From: Mucilaginibacter arboris
Lineage (GTDB): Bacteria; Bacteroidota; Bacteroidia; Sphingobacteriales; Sphingobacteriaceae
DNA length: 64,000 nucleotides
Reading direction: 5' to 3'
NCBI RefSeq assembly: GCF_009754915.1
Contig: NZ_WPIK01000003.1
Span: forward strand, 62,001 to 126,000
The notes under the pieces were generated by a model. That model ran no database searches. It was not told the DNA's origin and was given only the letters and a program-made list of their open reading frames with translations. Made by a program: the position numbers and the translations under genes. Shown in pieces: positions 37,058 to 45,626 of the stretch. How positions within the stretch are numbered: the stretch's first letter is position 1; every line of letters begins with the position of its first letter.

Positions 37058-37492
37058 ATGATTAAATTTATTCCGGTAGAAGAAATATTAGAAGTGCGTA
37101 ACCAGGTGCTGCGCGAAGGAAAATTAAAACCAGATGAATGCCGTTTTCCGTCAGATTTAAATGAAGGTGCTTTCCATTTGGGGAATTTTGGGGAAAATCA
37201 ACTCCTTTCTATCGCATCTTTCCATCCACAAAATATAGAACCCTACACCGGCAAAGGTTACCAGTTGCGCGGAATGGCAACAGTTCCGGGTTTTCAGGGA
37301 AAAGGTTACGGCAACCAGATCCTGAATTTCGCTATCGTTTACCTTCGCAGGCAAAAAGTGAATTATTTATGGTGCAATGCCCGCAAAAAAGCGCTTAACT
37401 TTTATGCTGGTATTGGCTTTGAAATTATTTCGGATGAATTTGATGTTCCCGGAATTGGCCCGCATCACGTTATGTACCTCAAAATCCAATAA
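37058..37492 (+). CDS. GNAT family N-acetyltransferase
   Basis: A 144-residue protein with the acetyl-CoA pyrophosphate loop in GMATVPGFQGKGYGNQILNFA (Q-x-x-G-x-G) and a C-terminal ARKKALNFYAGIGFEIISDEFDVPGIGPHHVMYL block. Substrate unknown. It resembles small YitI/ElaA-like acetyltransferases. It stands alone, upstream of pgk. Confidence 0.88.
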   Translation: MIKFIPVEEILEVRNQVLREGKLKPDECRFPSDLNEGAFHLGNFGENQLLSIASFHPQNIEPYTGKGYQLRGMATVPGFQGKGYGNQILNFAIVYLRRQKVNYLWCNARKKALNFYAGIGFEIISDEFDVPGIGPHHVMYLKIQ

Positions 37493-37502
37493 CAGCACTG
37501 AT

Positions 37503-37525
37503 TTTTATCCGATAAAAACAGCATC
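37503..37525. repeat. Sister-type hairpin TTTTTATC-C-GATAAAAACAGCATC
   Basis: TTTTTATC and GATAAAAA around one central C form an 8-bp palindrome (37503-37519) that continues as the TAAAAACAGCA motif (to 37525). It lies 10 nt after the GNAT stop and could act as a weak terminator. Confidence 0.6.
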
Positions 37526-37605
37526 TGCTAAAAGGCGTTGTTAATCTGTCGAACCAGGAAAAAGATAAACAGCAAATTTGTACTTTTCCGCCTTAAAACA
37601 CCTTT

Positions 37606-38796
37606 ATGAAAACAATAGACCAAGCCAGCTTTGCCGGCAAAAAAGTTTTGATCCGCGTAGATTTTAACGTTCCGCTGGATAAAGATTATAATATTACGGA
37701 TGATAACCGCATTACGGCTGCTTTGCCCACCATCAAAAAGATTTTGCAGGATGGAGGCGCAGTAATTTTAATGTCGCATTTAGGCCGGCCAAAAGATGGG
37801 CCGACGGAAAAATATTCCTTAAAACATATCGTTCCGCATCTATCTGACTTATTAGGACAACAAGTAGAATTTGCAGATGATTGCATCGGTCAGGAAGCAA
37901 CAGATAAGGCAAAAGCACTGCAAAGCGGCGAAGTTTTATTGCTGGAAAACCTGCGTTTTTACAAAGAGGAAGAAAAAGGCGATGTCGGGTTTGCTAAAAA
38001 ACTGGCTGCCCTTGGAAATATCTATGTAAATGATGCATTTGGGACGGCGCATCGTGCACACGCTTCTACTTCTATTATTGCGCAGTTTTTTCCGGATGCC
38101 AAATACTTTGGTTATTTAATGGCTTCTGAATTGGAAAATGCAGAAAAAGTTCTGAACAATCCGGTAAAACCGTTTACAGCAATTATGGGCGGCGCAAAAG
38201 TTTCTGATAAAATCCAACTGATTGAACGTTTGCTGGATAAAGTTGATAACCTGATTATTGGCGGCGGCATGACTTACACTTTTTTTAAAGCAGAAGGCGG
38301 AAAAATCGGGAAATCTTTAGTTGAAGAAGATAAACTGGATTTAGCAAAAAGCCTCGTTCAAAAAGCAAAAGATAAAGGTGTAAATTTGATTTTACCGGTA
38401 GATTCTATCATTGCAGATAATTTTTCTAACGATGCCAATACCGAAATTGCCAAAAACGATAACATTAAAGAAGGCTGGATGGGATTGGATATCGGACCGG
38501 AATCAATCGAAGCATTCTCCAAAGTAATTGAAACATCAAAAACCATTTTATGGAACGGGCCAATGGGGGTTTTTGAAATGGATAAGTTTGAAAAAGGGAC
38601 CAAAGCTGTAGCCGAAGCCATTGTAAAGGCAACAGAAAATGGCGCTTTCTCGTTAATTGGGGGCGGAGATTCTGCAGCGGCAATTTCCAAATTTAATTTA
38701 ACCGATGAAGTAAGTTACGTTTCTACCGGCGGCGGTGCTTTACTGGAATATATGGAAGGCAAAGAATTGCCAGGCGTAAAAGCAATTAATGATTGA
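37606..38796 (+). CDS. pgk: Phosphoglycerate kinase
   Basis: A 396-residue two-domain glycolytic kinase. [14 protein letters not shown] begins the N-terminal substrate domain; [21 protein letters not shown] and [14 protein letters not shown] follow. The C-terminal nucleotide domain has [26 protein letters not shown] and the [12 protein letters not shown] loop. Length is standard. It is followed by a hairpin terminator. Confidence 0.97.
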   Translation: MKTIDQASFAGKKVLIRVDFNVPLDKDYNITDDNRITAALPTIKKILQDGGAVILMSHLGRPKDGPTEKYSLKHIVPHLSDLLGQQVEFADDCIGQEATDKAKALQSGEVLLLENLRFYKEEEKGDVGFAKKLAALGNIYVNDAFGTAHRAHASTSIIAQFFPDAKYFGYLMASELENAEKVLNNPVKPFTAIMGGAKVSDKIQLIERLLDKVDNLIIGGGMTYTFFKAEGGKIGKSLVEEDKLDLAKSLVQKAKDKGVNLILPVDSIIADNFSNDANTEIAKNDNIKEGWMGLDIGPESIEAFSKVIETSKTILWNGPMGVFEMDKFEKGTKAVAEAIVKATENGAFSLIGGGDSAAAISKFNLTDEVSYVSTGGGALLEYMEGKELPGVKAIND

Positions 38797-38876
38797 TGCT
38801 GTTTTTATCGGCATAAAAAGAGTATGAAAGCCTTTGCCTGTTATGGTAAAGGCTTTTTGTTTGATTGCTTCTTTTA
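38795..38876. repeat. Sister motif and first-form motif flanking the pgk terminator
   Basis: GATGCTGTTTTTATC (38795-38809) overlaps the pgk stop, and TGCTTCTTTTA (38866-38876) follows the terminator. The two forms thus bracket the terminator in the same orientation. Confidence 0.65.
38827..38860 (+). terminator. Rho-independent terminator after pgk
   Basis: AAAGCCTTT (38827-38835) pairs with AAAGGCTTT (38848-38856) across a 12-base loop and the T-run continues to 38858. Confidence 0.75.
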
Positions 38877-39002
38877 TTTTGAATAGTAATAGTGAAAGGC
38901 ATCCCACTACAAAAAATTTAATAGAAAATGGCTATTAGAACAAAAAATGTAATTCTTTCAGTAATTATAAAGTTAATGGCAAGGTTATAGAAGAATCCCC
39001 CC

Positions 39003-39127
39003 ATACCAAAAAAAGCCCCGTCATTTTTGATGGGGCTTTACGCTTTAACTTGGTTACGTTATCCGAAGACAAGAGGCTTTACCAAGCATCACGGGACAAA
39101 AGCAGTTATATTTGTTGAAATAACAAA
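39003..39127 (-). ncRNA. Candidate small structured RNA with own promoter and terminator
   Basis: On the minus strand a promoter-like pair TTTG (complement of 39124-39127), 19 bases, TGCTTTTG (complement of 39097-39104) is followed by CTTGGT...ACCAAG pairing (39081-39086 with 39049-39054) that encloses a TTGTC-TTCG-GATAA hairpin with a C(UUCG)G tetraloop (39059-39072). About 12 bases later comes a strong terminator, AAAGCCCC...GGGGCTTT (39032-39039 with 39012-39019), and seven Ts. The predicted transcript is roughly 85-90 bases, starting near 39090. No protein is encoded and the RNA family was not recognised. Confidence 0.45.
39012..39039 (-). terminator. Strong intrinsic terminator of the candidate small RNA
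   Basis: AAAGCCCCGTCA and TGATGGGGCTTT pair over 12 bp (one G-T) around a TTTT loop. The T-run is on the minus strand (complement of 39008-39014), so it ends leftward transcription. Confidence 0.8.
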
Positions 39128-39155
39128 TATAATATAGTAATGCAATTTCGATATT

Positions 39156-39392
39156 TTGAACAATACTTTACATTTTGAACAATACTTTTCAGCACCAAGG
39201 GTAAATAGATATCTTATTGCGACTGGAAACTTTACAGGAAAAGCAGTCAAATTATATAAAGCAAACCTTAAAATATCTCCAGCAATCCGTTGGGTGCTTT
39301 TGAAAGATGTCCAGGGCAAAGGTGGAGCGGCCAACCATCCTTTTTACACATCTGCACAAAACGGCCAGGTTACGCAAATATCCACCACCTAA
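39156..39392 (+). pseudogene. Abi-like (AbiD/F, Abi_2 family) N-terminal remnant
   Basis: The first 45 codons, beginning MNNTLHFEQYFSAPRVNRYL and continuing GNFTGKAVKLYKANLKIS, match the N-terminal pattern of Abi_2/AbiD-F abortive-infection proteins as I remember it. Homologues continue with a PLLGxxEVxLRN block. Here the following codons do not; a shift near 39285 into the +1 frame gives NPLGAFE, which looks like the lost continuation. Full members have about 250-350 residues, so the gene is degenerate and truncated. No alignment was run. Confidence 0.45.
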
Positions 39393-39436
39393 TGGATCAG
39401 CTTCCTTACTGAAACTTTAGCCCAGGCAGCCTGATT

Positions 39437-39455
39437 TGGCTAAAGTCCAGCTAAG
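39437..39455. repeat. TGGCTAAAGTCCAGCTAAG repeat overlapping the speA stop
   Basis: The same 19 bases recur exactly at 56668-56686, and an inverted near-copy is at 56576-56590. Here a single arm lies at the 3' end of the decarboxylase gene and includes its stop codon. Confidence 0.75.
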
Positions 39456-40845
39456 TAGTATAACCTAAAATTTTAAGCACTTGCTTACTGTTTTGTTCTT
39501 CGCCAAAAACATCAAAGTTGAAAGTTTCGTCGCGGTTTCTGCGGATGATCACATGTTTTGGCGAAGGCAGCAAACAGTGATGGATACCACCGTACCCGCT
39601 TAAAACTTCCTGGTAAGCGCCGGTATTAAAGAAACCCAGGTATTGCACTTTACGTGTTTTTGGCATGTAAACGCTGTTCATGTGCGCTTCCTGGTTGTAA
39701 TAATCCTGACCGTCGCAAGTAATCCCTCCTAAATTTACACGCTCATATTCGGCATCCCAATTGTTAATGGGCAGCAAAATATATTTTTGGTTCAATGCCC
39801 AAACATCAGGCAAATTGGTGATGAAAGAACCGTCCAGCATTAACCATTTTTCGCGGTCGTTTTGCTGTTTACGGCCTAAAACCTTGTATAAAATTCCGGA
39901 AGCTTCGGCAACCGTATATTTCCCGAATTCGGTAATAATATCCGGTTCTTCTACTTCGTTTTCGGCACAAATTTCTTTGATCCGGCTTACAATTTCGTTC
40001 ACCATATATTCGTAATCAAAATCAAAAACCAGCGAATCTTTAAAAGGCATTCCGCCGCCAATATCCAAAGTGTCTAAATCAGGATTAATCTTTTTAAACT
40101 TGCAGTACAGCGTTACATATTTCTCCAGCTCGTTCCAATAATAAGGCGTGTCCGAAATTCCGGAATTGATAAAAAAGTGCAACAACTTCACCTTAAAATA
40201 AGGATTTGCTACAATTTTACTGTTGTAAAAATCAATTACATCTTCCATTCGAACGCCAAGCCGTGAAGTATAAAACTGAGAATTTGGCTGCTCTTCTGAA
40301 GCTATCCGAATACCAAGATTGCAAGGTGTTTCCAGTTCAACTTCGTCGTCATACAAGTTAAATTCTTCCTTATTATCCAAAACCGGGATGATGTTTTTAA
40401 AACCATCGTGCAGCATATCAATAATATATTGCTTGTACTGGTAGGTTTTAAAACCGTTACAGATTACCGTAATGTCTTTAGTCAGAGCGCCTTTTTTCTC
40501 CAGCGCATCAATCATCGGCATATCAAATGCAGATGAAGTTTCGAGGTGGATTTCGTTTTTCAAAGCTTCTTCCACAATATGGCGGAAGTGCGAGCTTTTG
40601 GTGCAATAACAGTATTTATAGGAACCGCGATAATTGTTTTTAACAATGGCCGACTGGAATAGCAATTTAGCTTGTTGTATTTTTTTACTGACGATGGGCA
40701 GATACGTAAAACGCAGCGGCGTACCGTACGTTTCGATCATTTCCATTAGGTTTAAATCGTGGAAATATAGTTCATCATCAATAATTTCAAAACCTTCCTG
40801 CGGGAAACCCACGCTTAGGTCCAGGAATTCTTCGTAGCTCTGCAT
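39451..40845 (-). CDS. speA: Arginine decarboxylase (PLP fold III, short biosynthetic type)
   Basis: A 464-residue alanine-racemase-fold decarboxylase. The PLP lysine is expected in YKYCYCTKSSHFRHIVEEAL (about residues 77-96). LDIGGGMPFKDS is the phosphate loop, DIITEFGKYTVAEAS holds the GKY-type motif, and the C-terminal sheet is intact. It is shorter than E. coli SpeA, as in Bacteroidota homologues, and should make agmatine for polyamines. Diaminopimelate-type decarboxylase is the alternative. Neighbours with arginine-related roles support the call. Confidence 0.85.
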   Translation of the reverse strand: MQSYEEFLDLSVGFPQEGFEIIDDELYFHDLNLMEMIETYGTPLRFTYLPIVSKKIQQAKLLFQSAIVKNNYRGSYKYCYCTKSSHFRHIVEEALKNEIHLETSSAFDMPMIDALEKKGALTKDITVICNGFKTYQYKQYIIDMLHDGFKNIIPVLDNKEEFNLYDDEVELETPCNLGIRIASEEQPNSQFYTSRLGVRMEDVIDFYNSKIVANPYFKVKLLHFFINSGISDTPYYWNELEKYVTLYCKFKKINPDLDTLDIGGGMPFKDSLVFDFDYEYMVNEIVSRIKEICAENEVEEPDIITEFGKYTVAEASGILYKVLGRKQQNDREKWLMLDGSFITNLPDVWALNQKYILLPINNWDAEYERVNLGGITCDGQDYYNQEAHMNSVYMPKTRKVQYLGFFNTGAYQEVLSGYGGIHHCLLPSPKHVIIRRNRDETFNFDVFGEEQNSKQVLKILGYTT

Positions 40846-40921
40846 TAATTAAAATTTTGGCAAATGTGTAGTTTTTATACGGAATTTAGCACCATCCGGC
40901 CGTAATTTTTACACTTGGTTT

Positions 40922-41839
40922 TCAGGCTTTTTGTGATGCTGTTTTTACCGGCAAAAAAACTTCGGCCATCATACAGCGCGCGCTGCCGCCGCCATTGGTT
41001 TCAATGGTATTTAAAGGAGAATGAACGAGCTTACAATATTTTTCTAAAGCTTTAATTTGTGCTTCTTTTAAAGATAAAAAAGCAGTTTCGGACATTACCA
41101 ATAAACTTTCTCCTGATTTTGATTCAAGCTGAAGCATGTTTCCTGCAAAAGCGTTCATCTGCGCAAAAGATATTGCTACAATTTCTTTTCCTGATTTTTG
41201 CAATGCTTCTTTTACCAGTGTTTTTTCTGCATAATCAGAAATTGAATCCAAACAGATCACAGCAAAACGATCACCAATGGCCATTAAAACGTTTGTATGA
41301 TAAATGGCTTTTCCGTTTTCGTCTGTTGCATGAAACGGAACAGTTTTATATCCTGACAATTTACAAAACTCAGCAATTACTTCCAAGTTTGTTCTGGGAG
41401 AGATGCAAGCGTAGGCCAACTTGTTTTTCCGGTCTAAAACCAAGCTTCCCGTTCCTTCCAAAAACTGGTTTTGCTGTTCAAAATAACTTAAATCATAAAC
41501 CTGCTTTGCATCAAATACTTCTTTTATCGTATTAAAAACCTTACGTTCCAACCGCCGGTTTTCGGCCTGCATCGGATATAAAAAAACAGAACCATCTTCA
41601 TGAAAAGAAATCCAGTTGTTCGGAAAAATCGAATCCGGTGTGTGCGGTTCTGCCGTATCGTTAACCACTGTAACATCTACGCCGTTTGCACGCAGTATTT
41701 CTACAAAAGCATCAAACTCCAGCACAGCTTTTTGCTGCACGTTTGTTTGTTCGCCGTTTTTTTGGAAAGCATTGCTTCCCGCTGTTTGTTCGTTAAAACC
41801 GAAATTTACCGGCCGGACCATCAGGATGTGAGAAATCAT
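40922..41839 (-). CDS. ctlX: Citrulline/arginine deiminase-like hydrolase (CtlX family)
   Basis: A 305-residue member of the guanidine-modifying superfamily. VRPVNFGFNEQTAGSNAF starts the fold, TPDSIFPNNWISFHEDG and FLEGTGSLVLDRKNKLAYACISPRT form the active-site core, and the nucleophile cysteine lies in NGGGSARCMMAEVFLP near the C-terminus. The first ATG is used. It carries three first-form motifs (41060, 41203, 41515) and one sister motif at its end (40935), the densest gene in the window. It lies 77 nt upstream of speA. Confidence 0.82.
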   Translation of the reverse strand: MISHILMVRPVNFGFNEQTAGSNAFQKNGEQTNVQQKAVLEFDAFVEILRANGVDVTVVNDTAEPHTPDSIFPNNWISFHEDGSVFLYPMQAENRRLERKVFNTIKEVFDAKQVYDLSYFEQQNQFLEGTGSLVLDRKNKLAYACISPRTNLEVIAEFCKLSGYKTVPFHATDENGKAIYHTNVLMAIGDRFAVICLDSISDYAEKTLVKEALQKSGKEIVAISFAQMNAFAGNMLQLESKSGESLLVMSETAFLSLKEAQIKALEKYCKLVHSPLNTIETNGGGSARCMMAEVFLPVKTASQKA

Positions 41840-41973
41840 TTTTTCTTTTATCGTAATAAAGTTTTCTTTTATGTGTTAAATAATATGTAGATAGACTGCT
41901 ACTCTATTTAAAATACCTTTTTAATTAACTATTTCTTAAAAAATAGTGTTTTTAACTAATTGAAGTAATAATA

Positions 41974-42282
41974 ATGACCAAAATCATCATCCAACCTGGT
42001 AAATATCGGGGTTTATACCAAATAATTCTTTTGCAATGCCGTCGCTTCCTGATAGTTAAATGGTGGAAAGCAATAAGTATCACGGAACATTTTGAAGAAG
42101 AAGCTGTTTTAAAGCTTTGTGAACTTATAAAAAAATATAATATAAAACCATGTTCTATTTATGATTGGAGTGAAGACGGCTCTTATGAGCCTGTAATAAA
42201 AAAGCAGTTTGAAAGGCGATCAGATTTAGATGCTGTTGACGTTCACAGTTCATCTCTAAACAGCGGCATGCTCATACAATGA
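41974..42282 (+). CDS. Hypothetical protein
   Basis: A 102-residue frame from an ATG at 41974, basic at the start (MTKIIIQPGKYRGLYQI) and containing HFEEEAVLKLCELIKKYNIKPCSIYDWSEDGSY. No family recognised. Its 3' end overlaps the arginine deiminase gene tail-to-tail by 40 nt, which weakens the call, and the last 15 codons may not be under selection. Confidence 0.4.
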   Translation: MTKIIIQPGKYRGLYQIILLQCRRFLIVKWWKAISITEHFEEEAVLKLCELIKKYNIKPCSIYDWSEDGSYEPVIKKQFERRSDLDAVDVHSSSLNSGMLIQ

Positions 42283-43688
42283 AAGCCGCCGCGCGCCCTT
42301 GAAAGTTCTGCGGAAGGAAAAGTGATGACCGTATTGAGGAGGTTTTCGGGTTGCAGTTCGTTATTTTCAAATTGCTGAAGTAAATCTGCTGCTTTTATCA
42401 CTGTAAAACCTTTGTTTTTAAAAGCTGCTAAAGTTTTATCATTGCGGTCGTAAGCCAAAACCACACCTTCTTTTAAAGCTAATAAGTTGCAGCCATCGGT
42501 CCATTGTTCGCGGGAATCGTAAGGGAAAACATTGTTGCCGGAGTAGATAAACTGTGTTTTTTCGGTGCTTCCCAATTCGTTTTCGCTGATATCGCAAAGC
42601 AAATCTTCCAGTTTATTAAACCGGCGCGGCGTGTTTATTTTACCTTTTTCAAACTGGATAATTTCGGGCCGATCAGGTTTTTTTGTTTCAATCAGATGGT
42701 TGATCGGCAAAAAATCCTGATCTTTTTGCTCTGGATTAAAAAGTGAAGAAAGCAAAACCCATAAGTTCTTTTTTACCTGGGTAAAAACAGTATCCAAATG
42801 CATAAAATCTCGTTTATGAGGAATTTTGATAACTGTAACTTTTTGTACCACGTTTTTCTCAAACAAAATCTGGATTACTTCGCTGGCTGCTTGCGGAGTA
42901 GTCCGTTCTCCGCAACCAATCAGCAAATGGTTTTTGCTTACCATCATTACATCGCCGCCTTCTAAAGTATTTTGCTGATCGATTTCTCCTTCCGGAATTA
43001 AAAAATGCTGATCTGTTTGCGGCACTTCGATAATATTTTGCCGGTAAACTTCAAAAAAAGGATGGTTAAAAAAGATGTATTTGGTTAATAATGCTTCGCG
43101 GGAACGGGCTTTTTTGGCTGGTTTATTCAGGAGGACATGATTATTAATAGTTGTACCTAAATCGCGCGTAAAAATTAAATTGGGAACAGGTGCAAAAAAG
43201 ATTTTTTTGTTGGGCATCGTACCAGAAATAAACAAAGTAGCCAGATCAGCCGAAGGCAAAGCCAGTAACATTTGCTGCTGCTGGTTAGTGCAATGTTCTA
43301 CTGCACAAACTGCTGCCACCAATTGCTGCCGCACCGCTTGTCCTTCTAAAATATCTGCCAGCAAAGCTTCGAGTTCAATTACTTTGTTCGAGGCATAAAA
43401 ACCGGGCTGATTAGGTTTGTAAAATTGGCGCGTACTGTTTTTAGCATCAATATTTTTGATTTTACCTTTAACTAAATCCGGGTCTAAAAAATAAAGCAGG
43501 ACTTTGACGTACAGATCATACTCTTTTTTGCGGACTGTTTCTAAATGGACAATATCTTCAAAAAGCCAGTCTTGTGCTTTGGATGGTATTACTTGTCCTA
43601 ATCCTCTGTCTGGACTATGGATTAAAATCCGTCGTAAACCGCCAATTTCTGAACTTACCTGTAATTGAAAACCATTTTTTTGAAGCAT
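42243..43688 (-). CDS. arcA: Arginine deiminase
   Basis: Hydrolyses arginine to citrulline and ammonia. The 481-residue protein has the superfamily landmarks: IGGLRRILIHSPDRGLGQVIPSKAQDWLFEDIVHL, EGGDVMMVSKNHLLIGCGERT, MHLDTVFTQVKKN (catalytic His/Asp region) and the nucleophile cysteine in RGGFHCMSMPLFRDEL near the C-terminus. It is longer than ArcA of about 410 residues because of an insertion around 100-200 and a longer N-terminus. An in-frame ATG at 43709 is possible; 43688 gives the better N-terminus. A sister motif (42781-42794) lies inside. Confidence 0.88.
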   Translation of the reverse strand: MLQKNGFQLQVSSEIGGLRRILIHSPDRGLGQVIPSKAQDWLFEDIVHLETVRKKEYDLYVKVLLYFLDPDLVKGKIKNIDAKNSTRQFYKPNQPGFYASNKVIELEALLADILEGQAVRQQLVAAVCAVEHCTNQQQQMLLALPSADLATLFISGTMPNKKIFFAPVPNLIFTRDLGTTINNHVLLNKPAKKARSREALLTKYIFFNHPFFEVYRQNIIEVPQTDQHFLIPEGEIDQQNTLEGGDVMMVSKNHLLIGCGERTTPQAASEVIQILFEKNVVQKVTVIKIPHKRDFMHLDTVFTQVKKNLWVLLSSLFNPEQKDQDFLPINHLIETKKPDRPEIIQFEKGKINTPRRFNKLEDLLCDISENELGSTEKTQFIYSGNNVFPYDSREQWTDGCNLLALKEGVVLAYDRNDKTLAAFKNKGFTVIKAADLLQQFENNELQPENLLNTVITFPSAELSRARGGFHCMSMPLFRDEL

Positions 43689-43731
43689 AAATTTTAATAA
43701 GGAATGCAAACTTATCAGAATAAGTTAAAAG

Positions 43732-43818
43732 CCTCACCCTAAATCCCTCTCCAAAAGAGAGGGACTTCAAAAGTTAGCCGCTTTATCTCCCTCTCCTGTG
43801 GAGAGGGTTGGGGTGAGG
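43732..43818. repeat. Two head-to-head GGAGAGGG repeat copies upstream of argS
   Basis: CCTCACCC...CCCTCTCC-AAAA-GAGAGGG at 43732-43763 is followed by an inverted copy CTCCCTCTCC...GGAGAGGG...GGGGTGAGG at 43787-43818. Together they form one long palindrome in the 5' leader of argS. The third copy is inside ilvN. Confidence 0.85.
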
Positions 43819-43856
43819 TTTGTAATTCTTCTTGTCCATTTTCGTAAATTCGCCGC

Positions 43857-45626
43857 ATGGATTTTATTTTAGAAGCTGCCGTTCGCGCCGTAAAAACATT
43901 ATTTGCAACTGATATTTCTGCTGAAAGTTTAAGCCTGCAACAAACGCGTAAAGAGTTTGAAGGCGATATTACCATCGTAGTTTTTCCGCTGACTAAATTT
44001 TCCCAAAAACCACCGGAACAAACCGGAACGGTGCTTGGAGAATTTCTGGTGAACGAAGTTGAAGCTATTGAATCTTTTAATGTGATTAAAGGCTTCTTAA
44101 ATTTATCCCTTAAAAACAGCTATTGGATTAATGTTTTTTATCAAACCATTAATCAGCCTGATTTTGGTTCTTTTCCTTCCAACGGAAAAAAAGTAATGGT
44201 CGAATATTCTTCCCCAAATACCAACAAACCTTTGCATTTAGGCCATGTACGTAACAATTTGCTGGGTTATTCTGTAGCAGAAATTTTAAAAGCAAACGGT
44301 TACGAAGTAATTAAAGCCAATTTGGTAAATGATCGTGGAATCCATATTTGTAAATCTATGATTGCATGGGAGAAATTTGGAAATGGAGAAACGCCGGAAT
44401 CTTCTGGTTTAAAAGGCGATCATTTGGTAGGGAAATATTATGTAATTTTTGATAAGGAATACAAAAAACAGATTGAAGCGTTAAAAAATCAAGGCGAAAC
44501 CGAAGAACAAGCCAAAAAAAATGCACCATTAATTAAGGAAGCGCAGGAAATGCTGCAAAAATGGGAGCAGGGCGATGAGCATGTCATTGCTTTGTGGAAA
44601 AAAATGAATTGCTGGGTTTATGCTGGTTTTGAAGAAACTTATAAAAAGTTGGGTGTTGATTTTGATCAGTATTATTATGAATCGAACACTTATTTATCCG
44701 GAAAAGATATTGTAGAAGAAGGATTGGAAAAAGGTGTTTTCTTTAAAAAAGCAGATGGTTCTGTGTGGATTGACTTAACAGCGGAAGGGCTTGATGAAAA
44801 ATTGGTGCTGCGTGCAGACGGGACTTCGGTTTACATCACGCAAGATTTAGGAACAGCGCAGTTGAAGTATAACCAGTATCATGCCGATAAAGCCATTAAT
44901 GTTGTGGGAAATGAGCAGGACTATCATTTTAAAGTATTGTTTTTAATCCTTAAAAAGTTAGGCAGAAGTTGGGCGGAAGGTTTGTACCATTTATCTTATG
45001 GTATGGTTGATTTGCCATCAGGAAAAATGAAATCGCGCGAAGGCACGGTGGTAGATGCCGATGATTTAATTGCAGAAATGGAAGCTACCGCCAAAGGGCA
45101 AACCGATATTTTAGGTAAAGCAACCGATTTTCCGGAAGAAGAAAAGCAAAACTTATACCATATTATAGGTATGGGCGCATTGAAATACTTCCTCCTTAAA
45201 GTAGAGCCTAAAAAGCGTTTACTTTTTGACCCAAATGAATCTGTAGATTTCCAAGGGCATACCGGCCCATTTATACAATACACTTATGCACGTATCCGCT
45301 CAGTATTAAACAAGGGTGGGTTTAAAAGTGATACTGTTTTTATGCCGGTAAAAACAGTATCAGCAGTAGAAAAAGACCTGATTATTCAGTTAGAACAATT
45401 TCCTGCTTTTTTAACCGAAGCAGCAATCAATTACAGTCCCGCTGTAATTGCCAATTATGTTTATGAACTGGCCAAACTTTACAATAAGTTTTATCATGAA
45501 GAAAGCATTTTGAAGGCTGAGGAGGAAATGGTAAAAGGGTTTAGGCTACAATTATCTTATGTTGCTGCAAATTCAATCAAAAAAGCAATGCAAATGCTGG
45601 GAATCGAAGTACCAGAACGCATGTAA
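43857..45626 (+). CDS. argS: Arginyl-tRNA synthetase
   Basis: A 589-residue class I synthetase charging tRNA-Arg. The N-terminal ArgRS domain precedes the HIGH-like motif in YSSPNTNKPLHLGHVRNN (about residues 116-133); SGKMKSREGTV replaces KMSKS, and a DALR anticodon-binding domain ends the protein. A perfect sister-form palindrome at 45330-45361 is translated as SDTVFMPVKTVS just before the DALR region, likely a repeat insertion in a tolerant linker. Arginine supply and arginine-using genes are the upstream neighbours. Confidence 0.97.
   Translation: MDFILEAAVRAVKTLFATDISAESLSLQQTRKEFEGDITIVVFPLTKFSQKPPEQTGTVLGEFLVNEVEAIESFNVIKGFLNLSLKNSYWINVFYQTINQPDFGSFPSNGKKVMVEYSSPNTNKPLHLGHVRNNLLGYSVAEILKANGYEVIKANLVNDRGIHICKSMIAWEKFGNGETPESSGLKGDHLVGKYYVIFDKEYKKQIEALKNQGETEEQAKKNAPLIKEAQEMLQKWEQGDEHVIALWKKMNCWVYAGFEETYKKLGVDFDQYYYESNTYLSGKDIVEEGLEKGVFFKKADGSVWIDLTAEGLDEKLVLRADGTSVYITQDLGTAQLKYNQYHADKAINVVGNEQDYHFKVLFLILKKLGRSWAEGLYHLSYGMVDLPSGKMKSREGTVVDADDLIAEMEATAKGQTDILGKATDFPEEEKQNLYHIIGMGALKYFLLKVEPKKRLLFDPNESVDFQGHTGPFIQYTYARIRSVLNKGGFKSDTVFMPVKTVSAVEKDLIIQLEQFPAFLTEAAINYSPAVIANYVYELAKLYNKFYHEESILKAEEEMVKGFRLQLSYVAANSIKKAMQMLGIEVPERM
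45330..45361. repeat. Perfect palindrome of the sister motif inside argS
   Basis: GATACTGTTTTTA (45330-45342), six bases TGCCGG, then TAAAAACAGTATC (45349-45361): 13-bp arms with no mismatch. This is the most complete copy of the sister form in the window. Confidence 0.9.

Noticed and set aside
39089-39334. Minus-strand 81-codon frame opposite the Abi remnant
   Set aside because: No family similarity; it crosses the candidate RNA promoter and reads as a shadow.
43739-43975. Minus-strand frame over the argS start (PSPQEREI-like peptide)
   Set aside because: It is translation of the GGAGAGGG palindrome and the antisense of argS, not a gene.
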